Positions 16,757 through 25,555 are shown, counted from the stretch's first letter. The stretch is DNA of 64,000 nucleotides from Roseibacterium beibuensis (GCF_039542305.1 NZ_BAABHW010000002.1:744001-808000); one strand, 5' to 3'. Numbers and translations are program-made. The notes: a model not told the origin generated them from the letters alone.

Positions 16757-17398
16757 TCACTCGGTTGCCTCTTCCAGCGCTTCGTCTGCGCCCTCGGGCG
16801 CGGATTCAGCGGCCTCTGCGGCAGCCTCGACCGCGCTTGCGGCATTTTCGGCGGCGTCGGGGTCGATGTTGAACCATTCGGGGTTGTCCAACATGAACAG
16901 CTGGATGCGCCGCGCCGCGTTCCGGGCCAGGATCTGCATTTGTTCATCCCGCGAGCGCGCGATGCCCGAGCCGACGATCATCGTTTCCGGGCTGGCGCCT
17001 TCGAACACCATGATCCGCTCGGGTTCGTCGTGCAGTTTCCGGCCAAGTTCATCGTCCCAGATATTGACCGACAGGATCAAAACCGAGCGCGGCTGCAACA
17101 CGATCGGGATGCCCGGAGGGGCAAGCGCGTAGCCATCGACCGCGACGCCGATGTGATAGAGGCGGTCCCCCTCGTAGCCGCGGAAGCGGCGATCGATCTC
17201 GGCTTCGAGGATCTCGACCCATTCCTCGGGCTCGGCGTTGCGGGACGGCGGCACCTGCTGCGCGTTGTCGGCCACGACGATGTTGTGGGCCAGACGGAAA
17301 TCACCCATGTCGGGCAGATCTTCCTCGAGCGGATCACCGGCCGCACAGGCTGCGACGAAGGCAACGACAGCAAGAGGGGCGAAGCGGGACAGGCGCAT
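16757..17398 (-). CDS. Hypothetical lipoprotein
   Basis: I do not recognise this 213-residue protein. The start MRLSRFAPLAVVAFVAACAAGDP gives a signal peptide with lipobox VAAC at residues 12-15, so it should be lipidated and periplasmic. A middle section of mixed alpha/beta character follows (EEWVEILEAEIDRRF, then LILSVNIWDD). The C-terminal 35 residues are Ala/Glu-rich (DAAENAASAVEAAAEAAES), a probable helix or coiled tail. An upstream in-frame ATG at 17419 is possible but would bury the lipobox deeper. It lies 120 bp after parC on the same strand. Confidence 0.75.
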   Translation of the reverse strand: MRLSRFAPLAVVAFVAACAAGDPLEEDLPDMGDFRLAHNIVVADNAQQVPPSRNAEPEEWVEILEAEIDRRFRGYEGDRLYHIGVAVDGYALAPPGIPIVLQPRSVLILSVNIWDDELGRKLHDEPERIMVFEGASPETMIVGSGIARSRDEQMQILARNAARRIQLFMLDNPEWFNIDPDAAENAASAVEAAAEAAESAPEGADEALEEATE

Positions 17399-17518
17399 CT
17401 GGGAACGTCTCCTCGGCAAACGGTTGTCGGAGTCGATACAGCAGCGGGTGGCGAAAGGTAAACCCGTGCAACTTCGCGTGTCGCTCAGCGTGGCCTTCCT
17501 GCCGCTTTGGGCCGCGCC

Positions 17519-19837
17519 TCAGGTAAAGCGGTTGTCGCGGGGAAACCCGCGTGGCGCCATGCGCCCGGCGCTGGCCCGTTTCGCGGTCCATTCGACAAGG
17601 TCTGCCTCGGTCCGGGTCCGGCCCGCGGGATCGAGCCATGTCAAACCGTCGTCCAGCCGGAACGTGCGGGCATCCGACAGGCCGCCATCCTTGTATTTCT
17701 GAAGGCGCACACCCTTGCCACGCCCCAGTTCGGGCAGTTCATCCAACGAGAACACCAGCAGCTTGCGGTTCTCGCCGACAACGGCGACATGATCGTCGCC
17801 CTCGGCCAGCGGCACGCAAACCTTGGCCACGGCATCGCCGCGCACGTTCAGAACCTGTTTGCCCGCCCGTGTCTGCGCGACGATATCGTCCTCCGGCACG
17901 AGGAACCCGTCCCCGGCCGAAGAGGCGACCAGACGCTTGCCGCCGGGGCGATGCACGAACAGATCCACGATTTCGGATTCGTTGGGCAAATCGACCATCA
18001 GGCGCACAGGCTCGCCCAGGCCGCGACCGCCCGGCAGGTTGGAGGCGGGCAGCGTGTACACACGGCCCTGCGCCCCCATGATCAACAGCTTGTCCGTCGT
18101 TTCGGCGTGGAAAACGAACCGGCCCTCGTCTCCGTCGCGGAATTTCAACTCGCTCGACAGGTCGATATGGCCCTTCATGGCCCGGATCCAGCCCATCTTG
18201 GAGCAGACCACGGTGATCGGCTCGCGCTCGATCATGGCTTCGATCGGCACATCCGGGGTCTCGCCGGCTTCGGCGAATTCGGTGCGCCGCGCGCCGCCCT
18301 CGGCCTTGGCGCCGAAGGCCTTGCGCACCTCGCGCAGCTCGTCGGCGATCCGGGCCCATTGCAGGCCCTCATCGGCCAGCAGGTCTTCGAGCCCCGCGCG
18401 CTCCTCCATCAGGGCGTCGCGCTCGCGGATCAGCTCCATCTCTTCAAGGCGGCGCAGGCTGCGCAGGCGCATGTTGAGGATGGCCTCGGCCTGCACCTCG
18501 GTCAGTTCGCCATCGCCGGGCGGCGGCGTGACGTAATCCTTCTCGGAGGTGGCGCGGGTAAACTCGCGCCCCCAATCCTCGCGCATCAAGGCGGGTTTGG
18601 GCTCATCATCGTAGCGGATGATGTCGATGACCCGGTCGAGGTTCAGGAAGGCGATCAGGAAACCTTCCAGCACTTCGAGGCGGTGGTCGATCTTTTCCAG
18701 CCGATGCTGGGACCGGCGCTGAAGCACGTCGCGCCGGTGATCGAGGAAGGCGCGCAGCACTTCCTTCAGCGAACAGACCTTGGGCGTGCGCCCGTCGATC
18801 AGCACGTTCATGTTCAGGCTGAACCGCGTTTCAAGATCGGATTGCCGGAACAGGGTGCCCATCAGCACCTCGGGATCGACGTTCTTGGTCCGCGGCTCGA
18901 GGATGATGCGGATATCGTCGGCCGACTCGTCGCGCACATCGGCCAGGATCGGGACCTTCTTGGTCTGGATCAACTCGGCCAGCTTCTCGATCAGCTTGGA
19001 TTTCTGCACCTGGTACGGGATCTCGGTGACGACGATCTGCCATTGGCCGCGGCCCAGGTCCTCGGTCTCCCACCGCGCGCGCAGGCGGAAGGCGCCACGC
19101 CCCGTGCGGTACGCCTCGGCGATATTCTCGCGCGGCTCCACGATCACGCCGCCGGTCGGAAAATCCGGCCCCGGAATGTAATTGAGCAGCGTTTCGTCCC
19201 GCGCATCGGGCGTCTTGATCAGGTGCAGGCAGGCCCCGATCAGTTCGTCGAGGTTATGCGGCGGGATGTTCGTGGCCATGCCCACGGCAATCCCGCTCGC
19301 CCCGTTGGCCAGCAGGTTCGGGACGGTGGCCGGCAGAACCTCGGGCTCGCGCAGGGTCCCGTCGTAATTGTCCCGGAAATCGACCGCGTTCTCGTCGAGG
19401 CCCTGCATCAGCGCCTCGGCCATGGCGGTCATCCGCGCCTCGGTGTAGCGGCTGGCGGCAGGGTTGTCGCCGTCGATATTGCCGAAATTCCCCTGCCCGT
19501 CGACCAGCGGATAGCGAATGACGAAATCCTGCGCGAGGCGCGCCATCGCGTCGTAGATCGCGGCGTCGCCATGCGGGTGATAGTTGCCCATCACGTCGCC
19601 CGAGATCTTGGCCGATTTGCGGAAACCGCCGTTGGACCCGAGGCGTAGCTCGCGCATCGCGTAAAGAATGCGCCGGTGCACCGGCTTCAGCCCGTCACGC
19701 GCATCCGGCAGGGCGCGGTGCATGATCGTCGACAATGCATATTGCAAGTAGCGAGAGCCGATCGCCCGCGACAGCGGTTCGGCGCTCAACCGATCGTCAT
19801 CGGACCGGTCATCTTGTGGGGGATCCTGCTCGTCCAT
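17519..19837 (-). CDS. parC: DNA topoisomerase IV subunit A
   Basis: This 772-residue subunit of topoisomerase IV unlinks replicated chromosomes. The catalytic Tyr is Y131 in AASRYTEARM. The breakage domain begins RALPDARDGLKPVHRRILYAM. The C-terminal beta-pinwheel is visible (for example GRVYTLPASNLPGGRGLGE). It is ParC and not GyrA: the GyrA box is absent and the length is short. The quinolone pocket reads GDAAIYDAM, with Ala and Asp where E. coli ParC has Ser80 and Glu84. I chose ATG 19837; the frame runs open further upstream without similarity. Confidence 0.93.
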   Translation of the reverse strand: MDEQDPPQDDRSDDDRLSAEPLSRAIGSRYLQYALSTIMHRALPDARDGLKPVHRRILYAMRELRLGSNGGFRKSAKISGDVMGNYHPHGDAAIYDAMARLAQDFVIRYPLVDGQGNFGNIDGDNPAASRYTEARMTAMAEALMQGLDENAVDFRDNYDGTLREPEVLPATVPNLLANGASGIAVGMATNIPPHNLDELIGACLHLIKTPDARDETLLNYIPGPDFPTGGVIVEPRENIAEAYRTGRGAFRLRARWETEDLGRGQWQIVVTEIPYQVQKSKLIEKLAELIQTKKVPILADVRDESADDIRIILEPRTKNVDPEVLMGTLFRQSDLETRFSLNMNVLIDGRTPKVCSLKEVLRAFLDHRRDVLQRRSQHRLEKIDHRLEVLEGFLIAFLNLDRVIDIIRYDDEPKPALMREDWGREFTRATSEKDYVTPPPGDGELTEVQAEAILNMRLRSLRRLEEMELIRERDALMEERAGLEDLLADEGLQWARIADELREVRKAFGAKAEGGARRTEFAEAGETPDVPIEAMIEREPITVVCSKMGWIRAMKGHIDLSSELKFRDGDEGRFVFHAETTDKLLIMGAQGRVYTLPASNLPGGRGLGEPVRLMVDLPNESEIVDLFVHRPGGKRLVASSAGDGFLVPEDDIVAQTRAGKQVLNVRGDAVAKVCVPLAEGDDHVAVVGENRKLLVFSLDELPELGRGKGVRLQKYKDGGLSDARTFRLDDGLTWLDPAGRTRTEADLVEWTAKRASAGRMAPRGFPRDNRFT

Positions 19838-19983
19838 ACCAAGGAATGTGATAGACTGCGCGGAAACGGGCGGCAAGCAGCCATCGGCCCGGGTGGTGCA
19901 ATCACCTGTGGAAAAGCGCGCTTTGGCGAATCGAAGGCAGGCGGTGTAGGACGCCGGGAAACGAAGTGGGGGCCACACGGCAC

Positions 19984-20553
19984 ATGTTGCGATTGACGCT
20001 GTTCTTGCTCGTGGCGATCTACGCCGTGATGATCATATTTTCCGATGCGCCGCCCGAGGGGTTCCAGGCCGCGCGGGACGAGGTGGTGACGGTTCCCGGC
20101 GATCCGACCGCCCCCGAGGAAGACCCCGCCCTGCATGAAACGCCCGATGGCCGCCTTGTCCTGACGACGGAAGAGGGCGAAGACATCGTGATCGACGCGG
20201 TGGTGGAACCCGCCGACACCACGGGCGAGCGGATTACCCTTGGCGCGACCCCACCGACCGCCGCACCCGAGCAGGCCGCGCCCGAGGCCGAAGCCCCCGA
20301 CATCACGGCCGAGGCCCCTCCCGCGGCGTCGCCGGGGCCATCGGCGACAACACCAGAACGCCTGCGCGTCACCGGGGACCGCGTGAATTTTCGGGCTGGC
20401 CCCTCGACCGACGATGCCATCCTGACGGCGCTTTTCCGCGGCGAGGAGGTGGAGTTGATCGAACGCGTGGGGGATGGCTGGGCGCATCTGCAAGTCATCG
20501 CCACCGGCCAAACCGGCTACATGTCCGAGGATTTCCTCGAACCGGTCAACTAG
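19984..20553 (+). CDS. SH3-domain exported/membrane-anchored protein
   Basis: This 189-residue protein has an N-terminal hydrophobic segment (residues 2-20, LRLTLFLLVAIYAVMIIF) that is a signal anchor. A long acidic Pro/Ala-rich linker (about residues 45-125) follows. The C-terminal bacterial SH3 (SH3b) domain reads VTGDRVNFRAGPSTDDAIL...GYMSEDFLEPVN. Such domains bind peptidoglycan or peptides in the periplasm. A GTG at 19966 is an alternative start. It is divergent from parC. Confidence 0.85.
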   Translation: MLRLTLFLLVAIYAVMIIFSDAPPEGFQAARDEVVTVPGDPTAPEEDPALHETPDGRLVLTTEEGEDIVIDAVVEPADTTGERITLGATPPTAAPEQAAPEAEAPDITAEAPPAASPGPSATTPERLRVTGDRVNFRAGPSTDDAILTALFRGEEVELIERVGDGWAHLQVIATGQTGYMSEDFLEPVN

Positions 20554-20619
20554 GCACGGTTGCCGGGGCCCCGCGCCTGACCTACCCCTCCCTGCGTGGA
20601 ACTGAAAAAAGGCGACACC

Positions 20620-21447
20620 ATGGGCGGAACCATTCTCATCACCGGCTGCTCGTCCGGAATCGGACGGGCCGCAGCCCATGGCCTGCGCCAGCGCGGATGG
20701 CGGGTGATCGCCAGCGCCCGGCAGCAGGCCGATGTGGACCGCCTCCGCGCAGACGGGTTCGACAGCGTGCGCCTCGACTACGCGAACCCCGACAGCGTCG
20801 CGCAGGGGCTGGCCGATACGCTGGATCTGACCGGCGGCACGCTGGACGCCCTGTTCAACAACGGGGCCTTCGGACTGCCCGGCGCGGTCGAGGACCTGCC
20901 GCGCGGCGCCCTGGAAGAGATCTTCGCCACCAACCTCTTCGGCGTCCACGACCTGACCCGACGCGTCATCCCCATCATGCGGGCGCAGGGGCATGGCCGC
21001 ATCGTGCAGCATTCGTCGGTCTTGGGCCATGTCACCTACAAATGGCGCGGCGCCTACGTGGCCACGAAATTCGCCCTCGAAGGGCTGACCGACACGCTCC
21101 GGATCGAGATGATGGACACGCCCATTCATGTCGTGACGCTCAACACCGGCCCCGTCACCTCGATGCTGCGCCAAAAGGCCATCCCGCATTTCGAACGCTG
21201 GATCGATTGGCAGAATAGTCCGCGCGCCGATCTCTACCGGGCCAGCCTGCTCAAGCGGCTCTACGAGGATCGCGGCCCTGACCGGTTCGAACTCCCCCCC
21301 GAGGCGGTCGTCAGGGAACTGGTCCACGCCCTCGAAAGCCCCCGCCCCCGGCCGCGCTACTACATCACAACCCCGGCCTATATCGCCAACGGCCTCAGGC
21401 GCGCGCTGCCCACACGTGCGCTCGACTGGGTGCTGAACCGCGGTTAG
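20620..21447 (+). CDS. Short-chain dehydrogenase/reductase (SDR) family protein
   Basis: This 275-residue classical SDR has the cofactor motif TGCSSGIGRAAAHGL at residues 8-22. The structural NNGAFG motif (NNAG equivalent) follows. The active site has Ser in HSSVLGHVTYKWRGAYVATK with catalytic Tyr and Lys (YVATK). The C-terminal extension (RPRYYITTPAYIANGLRRALP) is typical of the retinol-dehydrogenase-like group. The substrate is unknown. The ATG at 20620 follows AAAAAAGGCG. Confidence 0.85.
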   Translation: MGGTILITGCSSGIGRAAAHGLRQRGWRVIASARQQADVDRLRADGFDSVRLDYANPDSVAQGLADTLDLTGGTLDALFNNGAFGLPGAVEDLPRGALEEIFATNLFGVHDLTRRVIPIMRAQGHGRIVQHSSVLGHVTYKWRGAYVATKFALEGLTDTLRIEMMDTPIHVVTLNTGPVTSMLRQKAIPHFERWIDWQNSPRADLYRASLLKRLYEDRGPDRFELPPEAVVRELVHALESPRPRPRYYITTPAYIANGLRRALPTRALDWVLNRG

Positions 21448-21525
21448 ACCTTACACGACGATGCGCTGGCTTTGCGCAAACTGCCTGCTAGATCGCCCGG
21501 AACGGGTGAAGAAAGAGACACGACC

Positions 21526-21735
21526 ATGACCACCGACCCTCTTTTCATCGTAGCCTTGCTGGCTTGTATCGTGGTGCTCGTGATCCTGCTGATGGGGATC
21601 AACTCCTTCCGCAAGGGCGGCGTCGAGGGCAGCAAGCAGTCCAACAAGTTCATGGTTTGGCGCCTGATCGCGCAATTCGTTGCCGTGGTCCTGATCGCCG
21701 CCTTTGTCTTCTTCCGCGGGCAGTCCGGGGGCTGA
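21526..21735 (+). CDS. Twin transmembrane protein (HIG1-like domain)
   Basis: This 69-residue protein has two hydrophobic helices (about residues 5-24 and 45-63) joined by a positive loop INSFRKGGVEGSKQSNKFMVWR. That arrangement matches the bacterial twin-TM/HIG1 domain family, related to respiratory-complex assembly factors. I chose ATG 21526, after GAAGAAAGAG. The frame is open upstream to 21472 but without a good start. The exact role is unknown. Confidence 0.75.
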   Translation: MTTDPLFIVALLACIVVLVILLMGINSFRKGGVEGSKQSNKFMVWRLIAQFVAVVLIAAFVFFRGQSGG

Positions 21736-21807
21736 GTCCACATCAGCGCCGTACGCAAACGGGGCCGTGCGCACCTTGCCCGTATTCCCTGGCGCTCTGG
21801 CCAATCC

Positions 21808-21858
21808 CCTTCATCTTGGCAAAAAACTCCGGGGGGTCCGGGGGGCAGAGCCCCCCGG
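21808..21858 (-). repeat. Composite hairpin repeat, copy 1
   Basis: Read on the minus strand, this is a GC hairpin (CCGGGGGG-CTCTG-CCCCCCGG, 21838-21858), a short C-rich spacer, GGAGTTTTTT, and the tag GCCAAGATGAAGGGG. A second copy of the same order lies at 37339-37392 on the plus strand. It lies between the twin-TM gene and the hemolysin-III gene, pointing against both. The hairpin plus T-run could terminate transcription. Confidence 0.75.
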
Positions 21859-21931
21859 CGGGTCGGCGCCGAAGGCGACGAAAAAGGCATGACCCCCTCG
21901 CAAACCTCTTTTTTGCTGCTACATTAAGAAC

Positions 21932-22591
21932 ATGTCGCATGTTGCAGGTCCGCGCCCTTACTCCCGCGCCGAGTATATCTCGGATGCCGCCATTCATGTG
22001 GTCGGTATTGGCGCGGCGCTGATTGCCGGGCCAATCCTCGTGGCCCTCGCGGCGATCCGCATCGGGGATGCGCCGACGGTCACGGCCACCACGATCTACG
22101 CCATCACGCTGCTCGCTATGCTCAGCTGCTCGGCGCTCTACAACATGATCCGGCGCCCGGAATGGGCCGACCGCCTTCGCCGCCTCGACCAATCCGCGAT
22201 CTATTTCAAGATCGCCGGCACCTATACGCCCTTTGTCGCGCTCATGCCCGGATCGCCCGGGTTCCTCGCAGCCATCTGGGGCGTGGCGGCGGCCGGTGCG
22301 TCCATCGTCATCTTCAGCACCCGCAAACGCATGCTGATCGCGCTGGTGCTCTATCTCGGCCTCGGCTGGGCGGGGGCCGTCATGGGCGGCCCACTGGTCT
22401 CAGGCCTCAGCAGCTGGGGCGTGACGCTTCTGGCGACCGGGGGCATCCTCTACTCGGCGGGCGTCGTTTTCCTGATGTGGCACAAGCTGCCCTTCCACAA
22501 CACGATCTGGCATGGCTTCGTCCTTGCCGCCACGATTGCCTGCTATGCCGCGATCTGTGTCGAACTGATGCGGCACACCGGGTTGACCTGA
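21932..22591 (+). CDS. Hemolysin III family (PAQR-like) membrane protein
   Basis: This 219-residue integral membrane protein has about seven hydrophobic helices. It shows the family's conserved residues: SDAAIHVVGIGAAL near the N-terminus, LYNM with DQSAIYFKIAGTYTPF in the middle, and LWHKLPFHNTIWHGFVL near the C-terminus, where His residues form the metal site. Members are called hemolysin III or YqfA but their bacterial role is mostly unknown, with lipid or membrane homeostasis suspected. Confidence 0.88.
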   Translation: MSHVAGPRPYSRAEYISDAAIHVVGIGAALIAGPILVALAAIRIGDAPTVTATTIYAITLLAMLSCSALYNMIRRPEWADRLRRLDQSAIYFKIAGTYTPFVALMPGSPGFLAAIWGVAAAGASIVIFSTRKRMLIALVLYLGLGWAGAVMGGPLVSGLSSWGVTLLATGGILYSAGVVFLMWHKLPFHNTIWHGFVLAATIACYAAICVELMRHTGLT

Positions 22592-22642
22592 CCCGGCGTG
22601 AGCCATTCTGACGCGGCGTCGATGGCACGCCCCGCGTCGATT

Positions 22643-22671
22643 TTGGCCTGTTTTCACCCGAACGATATGTC
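22643..22671 (+). promoter_or_regulatory. Promoter of etfBA
   Basis: TTGGCC (-35, 22643-22648) and TATGTC (-10, 22666-22671) are 17 bp apart. Predicted transcription starts near 22678, inside the palindrome CTCACC-GT-GGTGAG (22677-22690). A second hairpin CGGGGAG-ACGG-CTCCCCG (22698-22715) would be in the leader. Confidence 0.55.
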
Positions 22672-22676
22672 TATCA

Positions 22677-22715
22677 CTCACCGTGGTGAGGAATTCGCGG
22701 GGAGACGGCTCCCCG
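22677..22715 (+). promoter_or_regulatory. Palindrome and hairpin in the etfB leader
   Basis: A 14-nt palindrome CTCACC-GT-GGTGAG overlaps the predicted start site. It is followed 8 bp on by a perfect 7-bp stem hairpin CGGGGAG-ACGG-CTCCCCG, 30 nt before etfB. The first could be an operator; the second an mRNA 5' stabiliser. No factor is known. Confidence 0.45.
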
Positions 22716-22745
22716 AAAGTAGGATTGAGAGAGAGGAGACGTGCG

Positions 22746-23507
22746 ATGAAGGTCCTCGTACCTGTGAAGCGCGTGATCGACTACAACGTGAAGGTCCGCG
22801 TCAAGGCGGACGGCTCCGGCGTCGATCTCGCCAATGTGAAAATGTCCATGAACCCGTTCGACGAGATCGCCGTCGAAGAGGCGATCCGCCTGAAAGAGGC
22901 GGGCAAGGCCGACGAAGTCGTCGCCGTATCCATCGGGGTCAAGCAGGCACAGGAAACCCTGCGCACCGCGCTGGCGATGGGGGCCGACCGTGCCATCCTC
23001 GTCGTCGCCGCCGATGACGTCCACCAGGATATCGAGCCGCTGGCCGTCGCCAAGATCCTCAAGGCCGTGGTCGACGAGGAACAGCCGGGCCTCGTTCTGG
23101 CCGGCAAGCAGGCGATCGACAACGACATGAACGCGACCGGCCAGATGTTGTCGGCGCTTCTGGGCTGGTCCCAGGCGACCTTCGCCTCGGGCATCGAGAT
23201 CGACGGCGACACCGCCAAGGTCACGCGCGAGGTCGACGGCGGCCTTCAGACCATCGCCGTCAAGATGCCGGCGATCGTCACCGTGGACCTGCGCCTGAAC
23301 GAGCCGCGCTACGCGTCGCTGCCCAACATCATGAAGGCCAAGAAAAAACCGCTGGATGAAAAGACGGCGGCCGATTACGGCGTCGACACCGCGCCGCGCC
23401 TCGAAGTGCTGAAGACCAGCGAACCCGAGGAACGCAAGGCCGGCATCATCGTCGGCTCGGTGGATGAACTTGTCGAGAAACTGAAAACCGAAGCGGGGGT
23501 GATCTGA
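22746..23507 (+). CDS. etfB: Electron transfer flavoprotein subunit beta
   Basis: This 253-residue subunit binds AMP and docks acyl-CoA dehydrogenases; with EtfA it passes electrons to the ETF-quinone oxidoreductase. The N-terminus MKVLVPVKRVIDYNVKVRV is typical. The signature VDLRLNEPRYASLPNIMKAKKKPL is present, including the LPNIMKAKKK recognition-loop segment. Its stop overlaps the etfA start by one base (TGATG), so they are coupled. It probably serves Mcd and other dehydrogenases. Confidence 0.96.
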   Translation: MKVLVPVKRVIDYNVKVRVKADGSGVDLANVKMSMNPFDEIAVEEAIRLKEAGKADEVVAVSIGVKQAQETLRTALAMGADRAILVVAADDVHQDIEPLAVAKILKAVVDEEQPGLVLAGKQAIDNDMNATGQMLSALLGWSQATFASGIEIDGDTAKVTREVDGGLQTIAVKMPAIVTVDLRLNEPRYASLPNIMKAKKKPLDEKTAADYGVDTAPRLEVLKTSEPEERKAGIIVGSVDELVEKLKTEAGVI

Positions 23508-24433
23508 TGGCTGTTCTGCTTCTTGCCGAAGTAACCGGTGGCGAACTGGCGATGGATGCCACGGCCAAGGCCGTGACCGCCGCCAAGCCGCTGGGCGATG
23601 TGACCGTGCTCTGCGCCGGCGCCTCGGCCAAATCCGCGGCGGACGCCGCCGCGACCATCGACGGCGTGGCCAAGGTGCTCTGCGCCGAGGGCGACAGCCT
23701 GGGCCATCGCCTTGCTGAAACCACCGCCGACCTGATCGTTGGGCTTGCGGGCGACTACACCCACATCGTCGCCCCCGCGACCACGGACGCCAAGAACATC
23801 ATGCCCCGCGTTGCGGCGCTGCTGGACGTCATGGTGATCTCGGACGCCTCGGGCGTGGTGGATGCCGACACGTTCGAACGCCCGGTTTACGCAGGCAACG
23901 CCGTGCAGACCGTGAAATCGTCGGATGCCAAGAAGGTCATCACCTTCCGCACCTCGACCTTCGACGCGGCCGGCGCCGGCAACTCGGCCCCGGTCGAGAT
24001 GGTCGATGCCCCGGCGGCCTCGGGCCTGTCGGAATGGGTCGAGGACAAGGTCGCCGAAAGCGATCGTCCGGAACTGACCAGCGCGGGCATCGTCGTCTCG
24101 GGCGGCCGTGGCGTCGGCTCGGAAGAGCAATTCGCCCTGATCGAGTCGCTGGCCGACAAGCTGGGCGCCGCCGTCGGCGCCAGCCGGGCCGCCGTCGACT
24201 CGGGCTATGCGCCGAACGACTGGCAGGTGGGCCAGACCGGCAAGGTGGTCGCCCCCGAGCTCTACATCGCCGTCGGCATTTCCGGTGCCATCCAGCACCT
24301 GGCGGGGATGAAGGACTCCAAGGTCATCGTCGCGATCAACAAGGACGAGGAAGCCCCCATCTTCCAGGTGGCCGATTACGGGCTTGTGGCCGACCTGTTC
24401 GACGCCGTGCCGGAGTTGACCGGCAAGCTCTGA
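23507..24433 (+). CDS. etfA: Electron transfer flavoprotein subunit alpha
   Basis: This 308-residue FAD-binding subunit of ETF is the electron carrier of acyl-CoA oxidation. The C-terminal FAD domain is intact: GGRGVGSEEQF, GASRAAVDSGYAPNDWQVGQTGK and VAPELYIAVGISGAIQHLAGM, then the KVIVAINKDEEAPIFQVADYG signature split over residues 272-292. The overlap with etfB marks a two-gene operon. A strong terminator lies 30 bp after its stop, inside the next gene. Confidence 0.96.
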   Translation: MAVLLLAEVTGGELAMDATAKAVTAAKPLGDVTVLCAGASAKSAADAAATIDGVAKVLCAEGDSLGHRLAETTADLIVGLAGDYTHIVAPATTDAKNIMPRVAALLDVMVISDASGVVDADTFERPVYAGNAVQTVKSSDAKKVITFRTSTFDAAGAGNSAPVEMVDAPAASGLSEWVEDKVAESDRPELTSAGIVVSGGRGVGSEEQFALIESLADKLGAAVGASRAAVDSGYAPNDWQVGQTGKVVAPELYIAVGISGAIQHLAGMKDSKVIVAINKDEEAPIFQVADYGLVADLFDAVPELTGKL

Positions 24434-24457
24434 TTGAACGGACGTCTCCTCCCAATA

Positions 24458-25324
24458 TTACGCCCCGCGCCGGTTCGCCTGCGCGGGGTTTTTCATGGCA
24501 CCGTCCGCCGAAAGATGCGTGGCCAAGGCCCGCGCTGCATCCCTGTGAACCTCCGGCCCCGGCAGGACACGGGCCGCCGCCTCTTCCCGCGCGGCGAAGA
24601 ACATGCCCCGCGTCGGATTCCGGCTGGCAGCCGGTGGCCGCACGGCCACGGTGACGGACCGCGCAAGATGCGCGACATCATCCAGCATCGCCTGGGTCAG
24701 GAACAGCGGCTCCATCCCCAACCCGCGTTGCGCCCGATCCTCGCCCGGCAGGCGGTTTGACAGCCACAGCAGGTGCACCGGCACCGACGACTCCGACAGG
24801 AACTTCGCCATGCGCGCCCGCCACGCGACCTGCAATTCCTCCCGCAGGATGGCGAACCGGTCGCGTGAACGCGACTTCAGATGGGTCAGCAGGTGACGGG
24901 TAAAATGAAACTCCGTGAAATCCACATCGCGGTAGATCGTACTGAGGATCGAGCTTGCCTTTAGGAACCGATCATTGCGCCGGGGATGCACCGAGTAGAA
25001 GCGGTTGGTCATGTTCTGCGCCCCGGTGACCTGCAGCACCACCGCCGAGGCCCCGCGCATGGCGCGCTGGATCGCGCCGTCATTCATCATCACATCCATG
25101 CCCGCGCCGATGACACCCATGTTGACCACCTGCTGCCCGAGTTGGCGCGACATCTCCTCGGCATAGGGCGCATGGATGAAGCGGCCGAAGGTTTCGGCAC
25201 CGCCGAGACACAGGATGTAGGGCCGGGACAGATCGACGGCAGGGCCCCTGAACCGCAGGACGGACCCGGGATAGACCACGGGTTGATAGTCGAGGGGCAT
25301 ATAGCCCCGATGCACGAAACTCAT
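24458..25324 (-). CDS. DUF6473 family protein
   Basis: This 288-residue protein of unknown function resembles the DUF6473 family of Rhodobacterales. The N-terminus MSFVHRGYMPLDYQPVVYPGS and the block FRGPAVDLSRPYILCLGGAETFGRFI match the family. The Gly-rich QVVNMGVIGAGMDVMMND segment resembles the loop of GDSL/SGNH-like folds, but I do not claim that activity. I chose ATG 25324, which follows GGGAG; a TTG at 25387 is possible. Its last codons contain the etfA terminator. It is divergent from hbd. Confidence 0.75.
   Translation of the reverse strand: MSFVHRGYMPLDYQPVVYPGSVLRFRGPAVDLSRPYILCLGGAETFGRFIHAPYAEEMSRQLGQQVVNMGVIGAGMDVMMNDGAIQRAMRGASAVVLQVTGAQNMTNRFYSVHPRRNDRFLKASSILSTIYRDVDFTEFHFTRHLLTHLKSRSRDRFAILREELQVAWRARMAKFLSESSVPVHLLWLSNRLPGEDRAQRGLGMEPLFLTQAMLDDVAHLARSVTVAVRPPAASRNPTRGMFFAAREEAAARVLPGPEVHRDAARALATHLSADGAMKNPAQANRRGA
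24463..24493 (+). terminator. Terminator of etfBA embedded in the DUF6473 coding end
   Basis: CCCCGCGC and GCGCGGGG form an 8-bp stem with a 10-nt loop followed by TTTTTC on the plus strand. It lies within the last codons of the convergent DUF6473 gene. It is a good intrinsic terminator for etfBA. Confidence 0.8.
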
Positions 25325-25555
25325 TTCTGTTGCTCCCACCATGTTGAGACTCACCCATGGCCACCCTTTCAGAAACGCGTTTCCCAATTCCTAAACGTAT
25401 GTTTTAATTTAATTTTGACCTACACATCCCCCTGCGAACGCCGAATTCCGGCGGGTCGCGCAACCTGTGGGAATGGCTTGTGCCCGGGTAGCGCTGGCGC
25501 ATAGTCTCGGGCCTGCGCCGGCGGCCCGCCGAGCGAGAGACAGGAGAAGAAACGC

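Noticed and set aside
25385..25440. AT-rich patch upstream of hbdA as a sign of foreign DNA
   Set aside because: It is under 60 bp, lies in a divergent promoter spacer and the flanking genes have native composition.
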